Below, one piece after another: positions 1 through 12,059 of a DNA stretch of 64,000 nt. Source of the DNA: Beaufortia kweichowensis (Eukaryota; Chordata; Actinopteri; Cypriniformes; Gastromyzontidae). Under the pieces are notes generated by a model. It worked only from the letters and a program-made list of their open reading frames with translations, did no database searches and was not told where the DNA came from. Numbering within the stretch: the stretch's first letter is position 1; each line of letters starts with the position of its first letter. The stretch lies in NCBI GenBank assembly GCA_019155185.1, contig CM032807.1, positions 10,382,700 to 10,446,699 on the forward strand, in the 5' to 3' direction. The translations under genes and the position numbers were made by a program.

Positions 1-2200
1 AATGCAAAACAAAATCGTGGCATTGTTGAAATTCCAGTTATATTTTTGCTTTTAATGCAAAACAAAATCGTGGCATTGTTGAATCCTGTATGGGTGAACA
101 AAAACAAAGCCCTTTGGCAAAAACAGAGACTAGTTTCCTGACAGGTGTGATGGTTGAACTATTGTTCCATTAACGTTTTCTATGCTTGTTTTGATAGGAT
201 CCATTCACAGAACCTTATTTTTCATATTATGTTTTATTAAACTGAAATTGTGAATTGTCCACAATATGTTAATGTCATTGTATCAAGTAAACACTGCCTA
301 TAGGAAATTACATGTAATATACACTACAGGTAAAGTTCATTGCTCTATTTAAACAATTGTTTTTATTAAGATAGTAAGGCCTGCAAGCCTCCAGGTTTTC
401 ATGGAATTAATAATTACTATTTTCATGTTCATTAAGGGCACCTAAAAATGTTATTCTAACATACCCCTTAACAAATATATGAACAAGTAAAAAAGACAAC
501 ACAATGATTGCAACACAACTGTTGAAAAGACATTACACAATGGAATAAATGGAATAGCACCACCTAACATAGTAGATTAGAATAGATTTTGAACAGTGTC
601 CCTCTAGAGTATGTACTTCCAAAAGCAGAATTACGTTAAAGACAGTTATAATAATGTGTGCAACATTTGTACAACTAATCTAACTACTTCAATCAAACAA
701 ACAAATCTTTTTTTTTAAAACTGCTCACATGTACAGTAATGAAGATGAAATAGAGGGTGTTGAGAACAAAAATATAATAAAAAATTACTCTTTTGTCTAT
801 TTTAGTTTTCCTATAAAGCAAGGATCTTAATAGAAACCAGTTAAATCACTATGGTATTCAGTTTGTTTTTAGCACCTATAGGGTTAAATCATTTCATGTG
901 ATATAAATAATTTTATAGGAACATCCATCTGGAGGGCAAAAAAAGCACTAACCAATGAGGAAATAAGTTTGGGTTGTGGCTTCAGAAGCTCTTCTGAGAA
1001 AGCTCACAGAAAAAAATAAACAGATTTGTGCTTTTTGACATGCCCTATCCCTGGGGAGAGCAACTGTATACAAATCCTTGGGCACAAAAATTGTCATGTA
1101 GTGGCCATTGTCCAGACTCGGACACAGAGAGAGGTTCAACCCAACGGGTTTACTTATTGAAAGACACTGAGAGGAGTCTTTAGAATAGTCCCTAGAATGA
1201 CAAACAGATATTAAATCAGGTATTATTGTCTTGGCAGATAGCACACATTTGGGAGGACCAGATGGATTACCAGGAGCTGGATGATGGTGAGTATTTCCAG
1301 AGCAGAGATGAGAGTTTAGAAATGATGCTGGAGAACTAAGAGACAAGAAGGTAATCACATGGAGTATACAATAGTGAGTCCGTTATCCAACTTGGGAGAC
1401 CAGACTGACATTCAGGACAACAGTATTTTAATAATAATACGATTAAGACAATACACTGATTAAGAATCTACCATCCAACTAAAGTCATACTCGAAGTAAA
1501 CACAAATCAAATTAAAAAATGTAGAGGGTCGTGGTCTGTGTACCTTTGGATAATTAATTTATTCATTTTTGTCTTCAAAACGGAAAAACAACAAAAAAAG
1601 TTAATTTATCACAAATTCCACCCAATTTGTAAACATAAATACAAATCTCTGACATACTTTTTGGTTTGTTTTCATCACAATTTGTTTAGATGCATCAAAT
1701 GAATATACAATAAAACCAAAACAAAAAATAAAGCTTTTCTGTGAGCAAAGCGTGTTATAGTCCACCGGAAGTTTAGCTGCTGTCTTTTGTTATGCGTCAC
1801 ACTGTAGGCGGCAATTCACCAATAAAGATGGGGTGCTGAACTCATTGTTAACATGATAAATAACAGTAGTGGTGGGCAGAGTGAGGCTTTAACAATAAAA
1901 GAATTAGGATCAAATTGTGTCGCATCAAAACAATCTGACACTTGTCACCACTGTGACACCTAGTGGCCACTTGCATGTGTTGATCTGAAACAACTGACAA
2001 TGATTCAGACAAGTGTGGATGAATTCTAATCTTTAGTGGTCTACTAAGCAAGACATTGTGTGGAGAAGTGGATAGTGTTCACGACTGGTATGCCCTAGTT
2101 TCATCATTATAAGAGTGCTGTTGTAATGTATTGGGTAATTAGGATGCTCGAGCTGGCAAATGGGGAGGGGTTCAAATTAGTATAGGGGCTCTTTGACCAA
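1..2200. other. A+T-rich sequence without a supported gene
   Basis: No exon or recognisable domain is visible. The first 85 bases hold a direct repeat of about 30 bp (unit starting aatgcaaaac) at roughly 1-30 and 55-84. The longest open frame (minus strand, about 948-1358) begins at a non-ATG codon, follows an in-frame stop and resembles nothing I know. A short GC-richer patch near 1,750-1,830 has an ETS-like ccggaagt and a tgcgtcac motif, but no gene is visible downstream of it. Confidence 0.5.
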
Positions 2201-2269
2201 GGATGTTTTGAGTTGTTCTTGCATGGAGCCATGTGAAACAAGTGCTGTTGCCTTCTTGTTTATTAAAAG

Positions 2270-4800
2270 CTCTTAAATGCTTGCCTGTGGCTGTGGCTTA
2301 TGCAAACATTGTGGCTGCTGTAAAAATGCCAATACAGTCGATTGGAGCTTGTGTAGCATTTTCACTTCCATAATTGTAAGCAGAAATCCAATCAAAGTAT
2401 TTCTAACTACATTGCTGAGCTTAGACATTGGTCTGTGCACTGTGCTTTCGAAGATCAGTTGGATGCTATGCTGCATGATAGAAGTGTGTACCGTGTTTTG
2501 GATGAGGCACTACTTATTGGCTGAACCCTCGCTTACGTTTAAAAAGGCAGAGGAAAAGGCTCTAGCTTAGTGTCCATGCTTGGCCCTGGAGGGCCACAGT
2601 CCTGCAGAGTTTAGCTCCAACACAGTTTAGCACACACCTGAACTAGCTAATTAAGATAGTACTAGGTAGACTAGAAACTTTAAGGCAGGTGTGTTGAGGC
2701 CAGTTGGAGCTAAACTCTGCAGGACTGTGACCCTTTATAAGGACACCCCTGCTCTAGCTGCTAAAGCAGCACTGTTTAATATTTGCCTCCTTCGTCATCA
2801 ACAAAATGAATCACTACCTGCAGATGATGTTTATTATGTGGCTCATGCATCAACCCATGAGACCACAGCACAAAATGAAAATCTAAAATGTGACAAAGCA
2901 TACTTTAGATGTGGTGGCCAGCATTCGCCACCAGACTGTAAGTACACCACTGCAGTATGCCATTATTGTAAAAAAAGGGAGCACGTGAAACTTGTGTGTG
3001 TTAATGAAAAATAAGCACAATAACAGCAAAGAAACAGCAAATACAAGAGTGGGACAGAGTACAACATGGTAACACATTAAGAGCAAAATAAATAGAGCAA
3101 AATGAAGTGGATTTAAGAGCAGCATGCTTACTAATTAGTAAATACACTTATCACTTACTGTGGCCTGATCAACCTCCAGAAATGCACCAGGACAAGTGTT
3201 TTAGGAACACTAAAACAGTGGTCACGGGCAACGTTAGTAAAAGGGAATATTTTTGCCTGATGTGTACACCATACCCACAGCATCTGAACTCTGCTCAAAA
3301 CTAGCTGGGAGAGTAATTTTCACCAAACTTGATTTAAAGCAAGCTTATTGTTGAATGGCAGAGCAGCAGACTTGCTAACTATTAACACTCATGATGGCCT
3401 TTTCCGACCTCGACGGTTGCAGTTTGGGATGTCAAGAGCTGGAATTTCAGGAGTCTAGCCATACTTCGATGACATTCTAATTTTAGGTAAAATCATGGAA
3501 GACCACAATGCACAGTTTAAGGCTGCATTGAAGTGTCTTGCAGAAGCTGGTCTGTGGCTGCAAAAGGAGAAAAGCATTTCTGCAGCGGCTAAAGTCGAGT
3601 TGTTGTGGTTTTGAGTGGATAAAGATGGAATTAAGCCAGCTCATTAAAAAGTGGAGACTACTCACAAAGCCACGGAACAAAACAGAACTCCAGGCTTTCT
3701 TGGGATTACTTAACAACTTTTATAACAGCTTTCTCCCCAACAAAGCTACAGTTCTGAAACCCCTGCATTGCCTACTGGACCAATCTGCTAAACTGGCAGT
3801 GGGAAGCTAAGCACGAAACAGCTTATGCTCAGGCGAAGCAGCTGTTGCAAACGGACAAGGTGCTGGTGCATTATGATGAAAAAAAATCCTGGCTGTGGTC
3901 TGTGATGCCTCACCTTATGGTCTTGATATCTTGTGCCTTATTGCTTCCAAAACAATGTCTTACACTAAACAAAATTATGCCCAGATTGATGAGGAGGCTC
4001 ACCACAACTGACCAGGGGAGCACGGTGCGATTTAAATAACGACATAGCTGGTCTCATGGTGCCTTTCTATGCTGTCACAAACTTTATAAACTCAGACTTG
4101 TGATTATGAGCACGCCAAATTTGCATGGTCTACATCAAAGGGCTTTCATGTGCAATTTTTAACTACCATATTCATAATTACGATCATTCTGGTAGCACGT
4201 GAAGGCAGCATTAGTGAAAACTGGCAGAGACAATAGTAGCTTTAGCAACATTAGCCTTACAGAGTGCCAGTAGCCTAAGGTCTTTTAGAAAGGCAGTTTG
4301 GAAACAAAATATGACACATTTTTTCTGCCGCACAAAGCACTGATAGTGACCCCTCTTTCAGAAAATACAGCATTTAACTGTTCCAGCATTTAACAAACAT
4401 TTAAGACTCCAGAATAATTCCTTTAAAATCTCCAGCAGCCTACAGCACAGTAATGGCGGACTTGAGGCTTCTCTTGAGGTGGGGTTTTCTCCCTATTATG
4501 ATGTAACAATAGGAAGACATCTTGATCAGCGTGTTGAGACAGACTGATTATGTTTTTTGGGGATTATAAAGAAATGAGTGGGTGGATTTTTATCATAATA
4601 GGCTACGGCCACAGAACTGTGTTCAAAAAGTGAGTTTTTGGACTTTGTGGACCCTTTCCATGGATAAATATTTTTCATAGTAGTTGATTCACATAGCAAA
4701 TGGCTGGAAGTGTCCATGATAAGTTCCATGTCATCGTCAACTTCTTTTGCAACAGTGCCTGACGTCATAGTTTCAGACAATAGGACTGCTTTCACATTTA
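2270..4800 (+). mobile_element. Decayed Ty3/gypsy-like retroelement relic
   Basis: Plus-strand fragments follow gag-pol order. A two-knuckle zinc-finger region (spaced Cys/His residues) lies at about 2,905-3,000. Reverse transcriptase pieces lie at 3,310-3,480, with a DD catalytic motif near 3,470. A connection/RNase H-like stretch lies at 3,540-3,990, and an integrase core fragment with its catalytic-Asp region at about 4,630-4,790. The frames are interrupted by stops, frameshifts and deletions, including a gap between the first RT motifs and the DD box. No LTR pair was found. A hAT MITE is inserted at 2,568-2,751. The 164-aa minus-strand open frame across 4,526-5,020 is a shadow of the integrase region. 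The family assignment rests on domain order; the clade is not resolved. Confidence 0.72.
2568..2751. mobile_element. hAT-type MITE, 184 bp
   Basis: The element is bounded by an 8-bp direct duplication, ctctagct, at 2,560-2,567 and 2,752-2,759, as expected for hAT transposition. The right end reads ggacacccctg; its reverse complement, caggggtgtcc, is the typical teleost hAT end. The left end, tagtgtcc, is a slightly diverged match. Inside, two inverted arms (around cctgcagagtttagctccaa and its complement) make the element largely palindromic. It has no coding capacity and interrupts the older gypsy relic. Confidence 0.85.
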
Positions 4801-4984
4801 CGTAATGACATTTGACATGCCACCACAGCCCCATATCATGCAAGTTCAAATGGACAGGCTGAGCGCATGGACAACAAAAGAGTCTCTCTCTTGCATCACT
4901 AAAGGTGATTGGCAAACTCGACTTGCTCGCCTCCGGCTGCTGCAATGCGTAACACCCAACTTGGCAAACGGGAAAAACCCCTGC

Positions 4985-5430
4985 TGAGTAACCAAGAACC
5001 CTGGCGCTTTTCCACTGCATGGTACAGCAGGGTACGGTTCAGTTCGGCTCACTTTTGTGGGGGTGTACAGCACTGTGTACTGTACCTAGAACCCGATACT
5101 TTTTAGTACCACCTCGGCTGCGGTTCCAAGCGTACTGTCCCGACACTAAAACGTGACGTGTAAACACTGTAGATCACTGACTGGTTAGAGAGAAGCGTCC
5201 CTACCCTGCGTTATTGGACAACAGGACACACCAAACCCGCTGTATTTAAATAAAATCAGCAACAGCCATCGTGACCGCAGTATCATTGGTTTGCACGGCT
5301 TCTGCAACACCATTCCATCAATTATGCCTACAAATCAATGCGCAAAAACATGAATGCACGCCTAAAGCATAGATGCCAGTAAAAGTAATTCACAGAGGAG
5401 AACAGACTAATGCTAGGAAAGGAGAGCCTT
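4985..5430 (+). repeat. Left arm of a long inverted repeat (arm A)
   Basis: This segment contains gtaccacctcggctg, aaaacgtgacgtgtaaacac and tagatcactgactggtta. All recur in reverse complement at 15,440-15,835 with scattered substitutions and indels, and the similarity runs for about 400 bp. Outer ends carry tccactgcat/ggtac-type sequence, as in abundant fish DNA transposons with long terminal inverted repeats. The orientation relative to arm B is that of the two TIRs of one element. The superfamily is not determined. Small open frames here are not genes. Confidence 0.65.
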
Positions 5431-6044
5431 TTAATTCTCTCGCCCGCCATGTACTCCCTGGTGCATTATCTTTTATCTGTAACCTTTTCAGTCTGTTTAC
5501 TTAGTATAATACACAATATGCATTATTCACTTTATACGCCTTTCTCCAGTTGCATGTTCCGTTATCCTCTCACGGAATTAATTTATACATGCTCGCGACT
5601 GATGCGAGCATTAGTAAGCAAAAGCAAACCGAACCGAGCCGATCAGCCGATTCAGTTTATCTTTTTGTTAGTGTGTTCATTAGGGAGACATTTACCACAT
5701 TCTGGGAGGAAGCTGATGAGTTGAATCAGGTGTTTCATATAGGTCTGGGAAACAGTGGTCTAAGTGAAAAAAATGGCATGGCAGTATCCAGATGCATTTT
5801 TATTTTTCAGGTACCGTTTCCTTTATAGTCAATCAGACATATTCATAATTTCATCCATCTTTACATGAGAAACATCTGCCATTGGGGCAGTGCACATACA
5901 TCTAAGCAGACTCTTTACTGTTTTTTCCAATTTTTTTAATAGGGAAAGTTTATGTAACTCCTTAGCTGGCAACTGAAAATACATTTGGGGTTACATCTTC
6001 TAGTTATATGTGGATACTACAGATTTAGTGTCCTGACACTAGAC
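5431..6044. other. Interior of long-TIR element; no gene
   Basis: This stretch lies between arm A and the first copy of a 162-bp direct repeat. Two overlapping short plus-strand frames (about 5,410-5,830) match no family known to me. It is best read as transposon interior. Confidence 0.35.
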
Positions 6045-6582
6045 AATACCCCCATTCTGAGTCTTTTCGGGCCACCAATGGATGCCCAGATCAATCTACC
6101 ATCCCTCCCTGTTCATCCCTTCTACCCTTCCCCTTTTCATCCCTAAATGCACTTAATAAAGATTACTTCCTCACATTTGCTGTGTGGCGTGGTCCTTGCT
6201 AGTGAAAGGGAGGTAACTAGTTAGCTGAGATTCGGGAGCAGGACCATGCCTCACTCAGCCCTCATCCAATTGCCCCACTCTCGAAACTTATGTCAGACCG
6301 ACCCTTTAGCAATGTTCATCTCATTCTCTCGAACCCACCCTTCCCACCCTCTTTTTCTTATAACCATCCTGTTCCTCTAGGGTTGAATCGGGGTCCTAAT
6401 CACTGGGCCGCACATTACCGAGAATACCCCCATTCTGAGTCTCTTCGCCACCAATGGATGCCCAGATCAATCTACCATCCCTCCCCATTCATCCCTTCTA
6501 CGCTTCCCCTTTTCATCCCTAAATGCACTTAATAAAGATTACTTCCTGACATTTGCCGTGTGGCGTGGTCCTTGCTAGTGAA
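6045..6582. repeat. Direct repeat pair, 162 and 160 bp, offset 378 bp
   Basis: Copy 1 (6,045-6,206) and copy 2 (6,423-6,582) both run from aatacccccattctgagtc through aataaagattacttcct to ccttgctagtga, with few differences. The spacer of about 215 bp is pyrimidine-rich. The AATAAA near each 3' end suggests the tail of a retroelement or transcript that was duplicated in tandem. No coding potential is supported. Confidence 0.7.
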
Positions 6583-6637
6583 TAAAGAGCTAAAGGATAG
6601 TAAGGTTGAGCATAAACTGAAATGAACTGAAAGAATA

Positions 6638-8119
6638 TGTAGTGATGTTCGTGGTGTCGAAAACATCACGGTTATTAAACATGTGGCCATGTCAGCCCGG
6701 CTTTGGTATATAAGTCTGTTGGTTAGGCTTCCCTCTGGAATGCAAAAGCCCCGCCCCTTTTCTGTTCATTCATTGCATGCGGATCACAGAGGTATGCGCT
6801 TTTGTTGTTAGCTTTGTAATGTAGCTCTGTTGTTAGCTTTGATTGCTCTTTAGTGATGTCATGCGATCTTTACTTCAGTGCTTACATTGGTCCGGCAAGG
6901 CTATTACCTCAGGCAAGTTTTAATGTCATACATTCACAGTGTGGTGGGAAGTTTGGTTTTAGGTTACCTATAGTTATGCGCCTTAGCCGGTGTGTCTACC
7001 CATAGGGCAGCACAATAGCCAGTCGGAGATTCCAGCTGATAACTTACCACTAAAGGAGCTACAAGATGGCTTTGTTGTGAGTGTATTGTTGTGAGTTTAA
7101 CGTCAATAAATTATAAGGTGAGTAATTTGTTTTCTTGTAAATTGTTGTATGTTTTAAGTTGAGAGTGTAATACATGTTTATGTTTAGGTTCCGTTAGGGC
7201 ATTGTATCGCTCTCAGTAATTTGCGCTCTGGGCTGCCAGCTGCTGCTTTGAAAAGACAATTCTGGTCCAGCCGCCAAGTGGGCCGGATCTTCGCTTTGTA
7301 TCTTTGTTGTGGTTGTTGTTTTTGGTTCGTGGTTAATTTGGTTTTGTTGTATGGATTTATTTTTTTTGTATTATTGTCCCAATTCTCAGTTTGTGATTTT
7401 TGACTTTGATGAATTTAATACCGCTATACGGTAGGCTATTCATGATCTTTGTCATATTTTAATCTTGAGCTGTGATTGGTTCTGTAGCCTGTTGTTGTGA
7501 CTGCAGACGTTGTGTGTTTGTTTAATGGTCTGCATTTTTTTGATACATTCATATTGTTTATGTGAGTATTGTAAGTTTATTTTACTTTAATTATATTTAG
7601 TGTATTGATTTTGTGTGCATATGTTTGTTTGGTTTGTTCTTTAAAGTGATTGCTTTTCCTTTTTCTTTTTTGTGTTTTGCAGGAGCTGAGTGTTCCTCGA
7701 GCCATCTGGGTTGCACAGGTTTTACTGCAATACGGGTTGTCATTTATTGCTGTGTCACCATGTTTGGTCATTATTTGCAGTGATTTTGTGGATGATCCTG
7801 GCTGATGGGATTTCTTTTGTGCACAGAGTGTGCCATACTAGCCTCGGCCTCTCTCAAGAAGGAAGCCTCAGTCTCCCCGTTTTGATTGGTTTTCTTTGTT
7901 TGTTTTTCTTTCTTTTTTTGCATTCACAAAGACCATTCAAATGCTGTGTTTGGGGTTTTAATTTTATAAACTCTTTTAACTTTAATAAAGAAAAATCTGT
8001 TTAATTGGAAACTCACACCTCTGTCTTTTTTCTAAGTGGAACGTATTTGCGCGGTGCCTTTTTGGTAATTTCCCCCGCTATTTCGCATGTGAGTCACTGT
8101 GAATCAGCCACTTGCTACA
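6638..8119 (+). repeat. 5' LTR of the gypsy element, 1,482 bp
   Basis: It starts TGTAGTGATG and ends CTTGCTACA. A TATATAA box at 6,707-6,713 and an AATAAA at 7,984-7,989 fit a U3-R-U5 plan. Long stretches are identical to the 3' LTR, interrupted by clusters of small indels. Open frames inside it are not genes. Confidence 0.87.
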
Positions 8120-8121
8120 TG

Positions 8122-8141
8122 TGGCATGAGTCGGCAGGATT
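8122..8141 (+). other. Primer-binding site, tRNA-Ser-like
   Basis: Two bases after the 5' LTR the sequence reads tggcatgagtcggcaggatt. Its agtcggcaggatt part is complementary to the 3' T-arm/acceptor of vertebrate tRNA-Ser as I recall it; the tggc portion needs a small indel. tRNA identity is from memory and was not checked against an alignment. Confidence 0.5.
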
Positions 8142-8335
8142 TCCACAGAATATTTGACAGAGGCGGGGATCGATATTTCTGTAAGTAGTTTGTTTTTGTC
8201 TTTTCTTTCTTTGTTTTTTAGGAATAAAGCAGCAGCGCAGCTCCTGAGGGTTCTAGTTTCTGGTTTGACTTCTTCAGGTGCTGGTCATTGTGGTGCTGAG
8301 TACTGCAAAATTAAGTAGGCAATGCGGTTCTAATA

Positions 8336-9410
8336 ATGGAGGGAGAACTACAGGAACTTAAAGAGCTGGTGGCTCAACTTAGAGCTGATAATGAGAGATT
8401 GCGACAGGAGAGGCATCTGAACCACAGGAGGTTAATGTTGCAGGACCTAGTATTTCTGCTGCAGTTACAGCCCCTGACGCCCATCACTGACGGTACTAAT
8501 ACTCCAGTGACTGATAGGTTTGTATTTGTACCTAGAGATAGAAGATGCCCAAAATTTAGTGGGAAGTCTGGGGTGGATATTAGTGAATGGGTCGAAGAAG
8601 TTAAAGCATGTATGAGAACCCGCTATTTGTCCCCGCGGATCAGGCTTTCTTTCTTTTGATCACTTGGAGGGGAGGCACGAAGAGATAATGATATCGCTCA
8701 GATGAGGAGCGCCGGGGATCCTGAGAAAATTATTAGAGCACTTTGTATGGATGTTCACTGTCGTGATGTTTTTCTTCTCCCCGAGGCAGGAGGGGAAACA
8801 CTCAGTTTTCCTCTTGATGAGCCCTCCTGGAGAAGGTTAAGCAACAGTCGCCAAATGCCATGGTAAATGCTGAAATTGTGTTACGCGATCAATTTGTCAA
8901 TCACGCTAACGATAGCACTTTGAGACGGGAGCTTAAACAGCTGGTGCTACCACAACCAAATTCCACTCTATTAGATGTGCGGATGCCGAAGCTCTTCGAT
9001 TCAAGAAGGGATGCCGGGGTGCGAGGTCCCCGGGTTTATCTGTCCCATTGGCACATGGAATTCAGTACGGTGTTCATGGAGATTCAAGGGTGGGGGCTCA
9101 GAGCTCTCCTCAAACATCTGAATTGGGTGAGTTGAGAGAAATTCTGAAAGTACAGCAAGAGCAGTTAAATCGCCTTCACGCAAAGTTTCCCGATTGCATG
9201 GTCCAGAAATGCGTGAATCGAGTCCCTCGTGAACGGCCCCTATAGTTTTGTGGTGCGTGTCAAAGGCCAGGCCATTTCGCCGAGTGCGATGGGGAGCGAA
9301 GTACCCCAGCCACCTCGTGATTCTGTTGTACCTGTTGCTGGGGTGAGCAGTCTGTTGCTCCTGCACATTCGAAAACTAGTACCCACTGCAGAGCCACAGC
9401 CTATTATATA
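8336..9410 (+). pseudogene. gag region of the gypsy element (broken)
   Basis: The frame starting at 8,336 encodes a leucine/glutamate-rich coiled-coil start (about residues 1-30), then a capsid-like segment containing a KFSGKSG-type motif near 8,550. It stops at 8,659. Further gag-like frames continue at 8,860-9,135 and 9,048-9,245 after frameshifts. The Cys-rich nucleocapsid region near 9,250-9,300 is poorly preserved. Normally this would be one protein forming the retrotransposon particle; here it cannot be translated as such. Confidence 0.65.
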
Positions 9411-9479
9411 GGCTCTGATTTGTCAAAAGGTTCTGTTTCTGCATCCGCTTTAATGTCATCCTGTCCTCATCTTGTTGCC

Positions 9480-9910
9480 TCTGTAGGTGGAGTGCCAGTG
9501 CCCTGTTTGGTTGACACAGGCTCCATGGTCTCCACTATTACAGAAAGCTGTTTTCTGCGCGCATTTTGAACCTTAGGAGCTTACTTAGGTCATGTCAATG
9601 GTTGCAGCTTCACCACCAATGGGCTTTCCATCCCTATCTTGGTTATATGGAACTGGATATTGTGCTCTGTGGCCAAGTCATTTCAAATTGTGGGGTGCTT
9701 GTTGTCAAAAGACCCTCGGGTGGCTTGTGTGATCAGATTCCGGGGGTTCTCGGAATGAATGTTTTGAAACGATGCTACCAGGAGCTCTTTGGACAACATG
9801 GCCCTGCTCTTTTTGATTTGCCAGATGTGTCAAAAGCTCCACACTTTGTATCTCAGGCATTACAACATTGTTCTGATGTGAACGCCGTAACTAGCGTGAA
9901 GCCGCATTGG
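9480..9910 (+). pseudogene. Aspartic protease region of the gypsy element (broken)
   Basis: A DTGS active-site motif, preceded by a hydrophobic Val-Pro-Cys-Leu-Val stretch, is encoded at about 9,495-9,535. This is the hallmark of retroelement aspartic proteases that process the Gag-Pol polyprotein. The frame changes soon after, and the downstream frame (9,566-9,913) carries the rest of the domain, including a hydrophobic LGMNVL-type segment. Confidence 0.65.
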
Positions 9911-10399
9911 TAGGGTTCGGGCGTTCGGGGTCAGAGGCCTTGTCGCATTCCAGGGGCATGCTCAAGTTTGTTCCTGCAACTTGCTCCAATGAATATTCTA
10001 GTGGAGTCGCGTTTTTGAGCCCCTGAGGCTGGTTTGCCTGTTGGGTTGTTGTCCTCACCGGCAGTAGTTCAGGTTAACCAGGGGACGGCGTATATACCTG
10101 TGATTAATGTTGGTGTGACTGATGTCATGCTTTATCCTCGTTCCCCGATTGGCACTTTAAGTAGCGTTTATGTGGTGAGTATGCCCACAGGTGTGACTGA
10201 GGTCCAGCCAGTCGTGGCTGTTGTGGGTGCCCAGAATGCAGGAGTGGGACTTACCATACAGGAGCAGGTTGAAGCGGTGGATCTGTCGAAGTCTGTTAGA
10301 AGTGGAGCAGAGGAAGGTAAAGGCTTTACTCTACAGGTTTCAGTCAGTATTCTCTGCCCAGGAGGGAGACTTGGGGTGCACAAAGTTAATCTCTCATGA

Positions 10400-11640
10400 C
10401 ATTCCTTTGGTAGATGAGACTCCTATTCGACAGCTTTCCGGGCGGATACCCCCATCAGAGTATGAGGTAGTAAAGGCTCACATAAATCAGTTACCGAGGC
10501 TGAAATCATTCGGAGAAAGTTGTAGTCCTTATGCTTCACCAATCGTGGTTGGTTAAAAAGAAGGACGGTAGCCTAATGCGATGCGCGCTGACTACCGTCA
10601 ACTTAATGCCAAAACTAGGAAAGATGCATTTCCTCTGCCCCGAATTGATGAGTCTCTTGATTCCCTGAGTGGTGCCTGTTGGTTTTCGACTCTTGATTTG
10701 GCCAGTGGGTATAATCAGGTTCCAGTCACAGAGAAGGATCGGTTTAAAACTGCTTTCTGTACACCTTCGACTCTTTGAGTGGAATCGTTATGCCCTTTGG
10801 CCTATGCAATGCTCCAGGCACCTTTCAGAGGTTAATGGAGCGGCTGTTCGGGGATCAGCAGTGCCAATCCCTGCTTCTGTACCTGGATGATGTGGTAGTA
10901 TTCTCTCTACCTCTATAGATCAGCAGTTGGAGCTTGAAGGTAGTCCTGAGTCGGTTAGAACGCGAAGGACTTAAGGTTGCTAAGCAAGTGCGCGCTTTTT
11001 CAAAGAGAGGTAAAGTATTTGGGCCATGTCATATCTGCCCAAGGGGTATCGAATTCCTGCAAAGATCGAGGCTGTTGACTGGCTGACTATCTAATGTGGC
11101 AGAGTTGCGCTCATTCTTGGGTTTTCGCCAGTTATTATCGCCGCTTTGTGGAGGGTTTTGCCAAGTTGGCGGCCCCTTGCATAAGCTAGTTATGTTGTAT
11201 GCTGGTTCGGGACCCAGAAGGCGGGCCGACCAGGGCTTTTCTGAGGCTTGGACAGAGCAGTGTCAGGTGAGCTTTGAGGGATTGAAGGATAGGCTCTTCT
11301 GCCCCAGTGTTAGCATATGCAGATTTCTCCAGGCCCTTTATATTAGAGGTGGATGCTAGTCATAGCGGGCTGGGCGCAGTACTCTAGCAGGGAGGTAAGG
11401 TGCCCTATTGCCTATGCTAGCAGAGCTTAGGCCCACTGAGCTAACATGACCAACTATAGTTCCATGAAATTGGAATTTGTTGGCGCTCAAGTGGGCCATG
11501 ACCGAAAATTTAGGGAGTATCTGCTGGGTCAGAAGTGTATGGTCTATACCGATAACAACCCTCTCAGTCACCTGACGCGTCTGCTAAACTGGGAGCTACC
11601 GAATAACGCTGGCTGCCCAGTTGGCGCCTCTTCGATTTTG
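10400..11640 (+). pseudogene. Reverse transcriptase and RNase H of the gypsy element (broken)
   Basis: RT motifs appear in order: a YASPIV-type motif near 10,530, a DYRQLN motif at 10,585-10,605, a TLDLASGY motif near 10,690-10,715, and the YLDD catalytic box at about 10,878-10,890. They are spread over three frames. A connection segment follows near 11,095-11,350, then an RNase H portion with a VYTDNNPL motif at about 11,540-11,565. The frame shifts at roughly 10,555, 10,780 and 10,920, among other places. The enzyme would copy element RNA into DNA; as sequenced it is inactive. Confidence 0.78.
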
Positions 11641-12059
11641 AGGTCCGGTATCGCTCGGGAAGGTGCAATCGAACGCTGACGCCCTCTCAGACAGAATCAG
11701 TTTTGTCAGGAGAGGCGGAGAGAGTCTACCAGGGACTGTTATTCCAACAGTGGTGAGGCAGGCAGTGGAGGTAGAACCGAGTGCAGGTGAATCAAGCAGT
11801 AGTTCATTCCCTAGTTTCTCTTACGAGGATCTGAGTTCCTTACAGGACCAGGCCGATCCTGATATTGGGAGGGTTTTGGCATTTTGGGAGCAGGGGTTAT
11901 TTCCCAGTTCTGCGGAGCGCCAGCAGCTTCCTAAGTCTGCTTTGACATTGCTTCGCAATGGGACCGCCTTTGAAGAAGGATGGTGTCCTTTTACCGCCGT
12001 GTGTCACGCTCTGATGATGGTGGTGAAGAGGTGCTTCAGCTGATTTTGCCTGTGTCATT

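Noticed and set aside
948..1358. 136-aa minus-strand open frame
   Set aside because: It starts at GTG rather than ATG, follows an in-frame stop, and has no domain or splice context that I can support.
4526..5020. 164-aa minus-strand open frame
   Set aside because: It lies opposite a gypsy integrase relic and runs into the inverted-repeat arm; an antisense shadow.
7221..8004. Short hydrophobic frames in the 5' LTR
   Set aside because: They lie wholly within LTR sequence repeated at 13.6-15.1 kb, and result from T-rich LTR composition.
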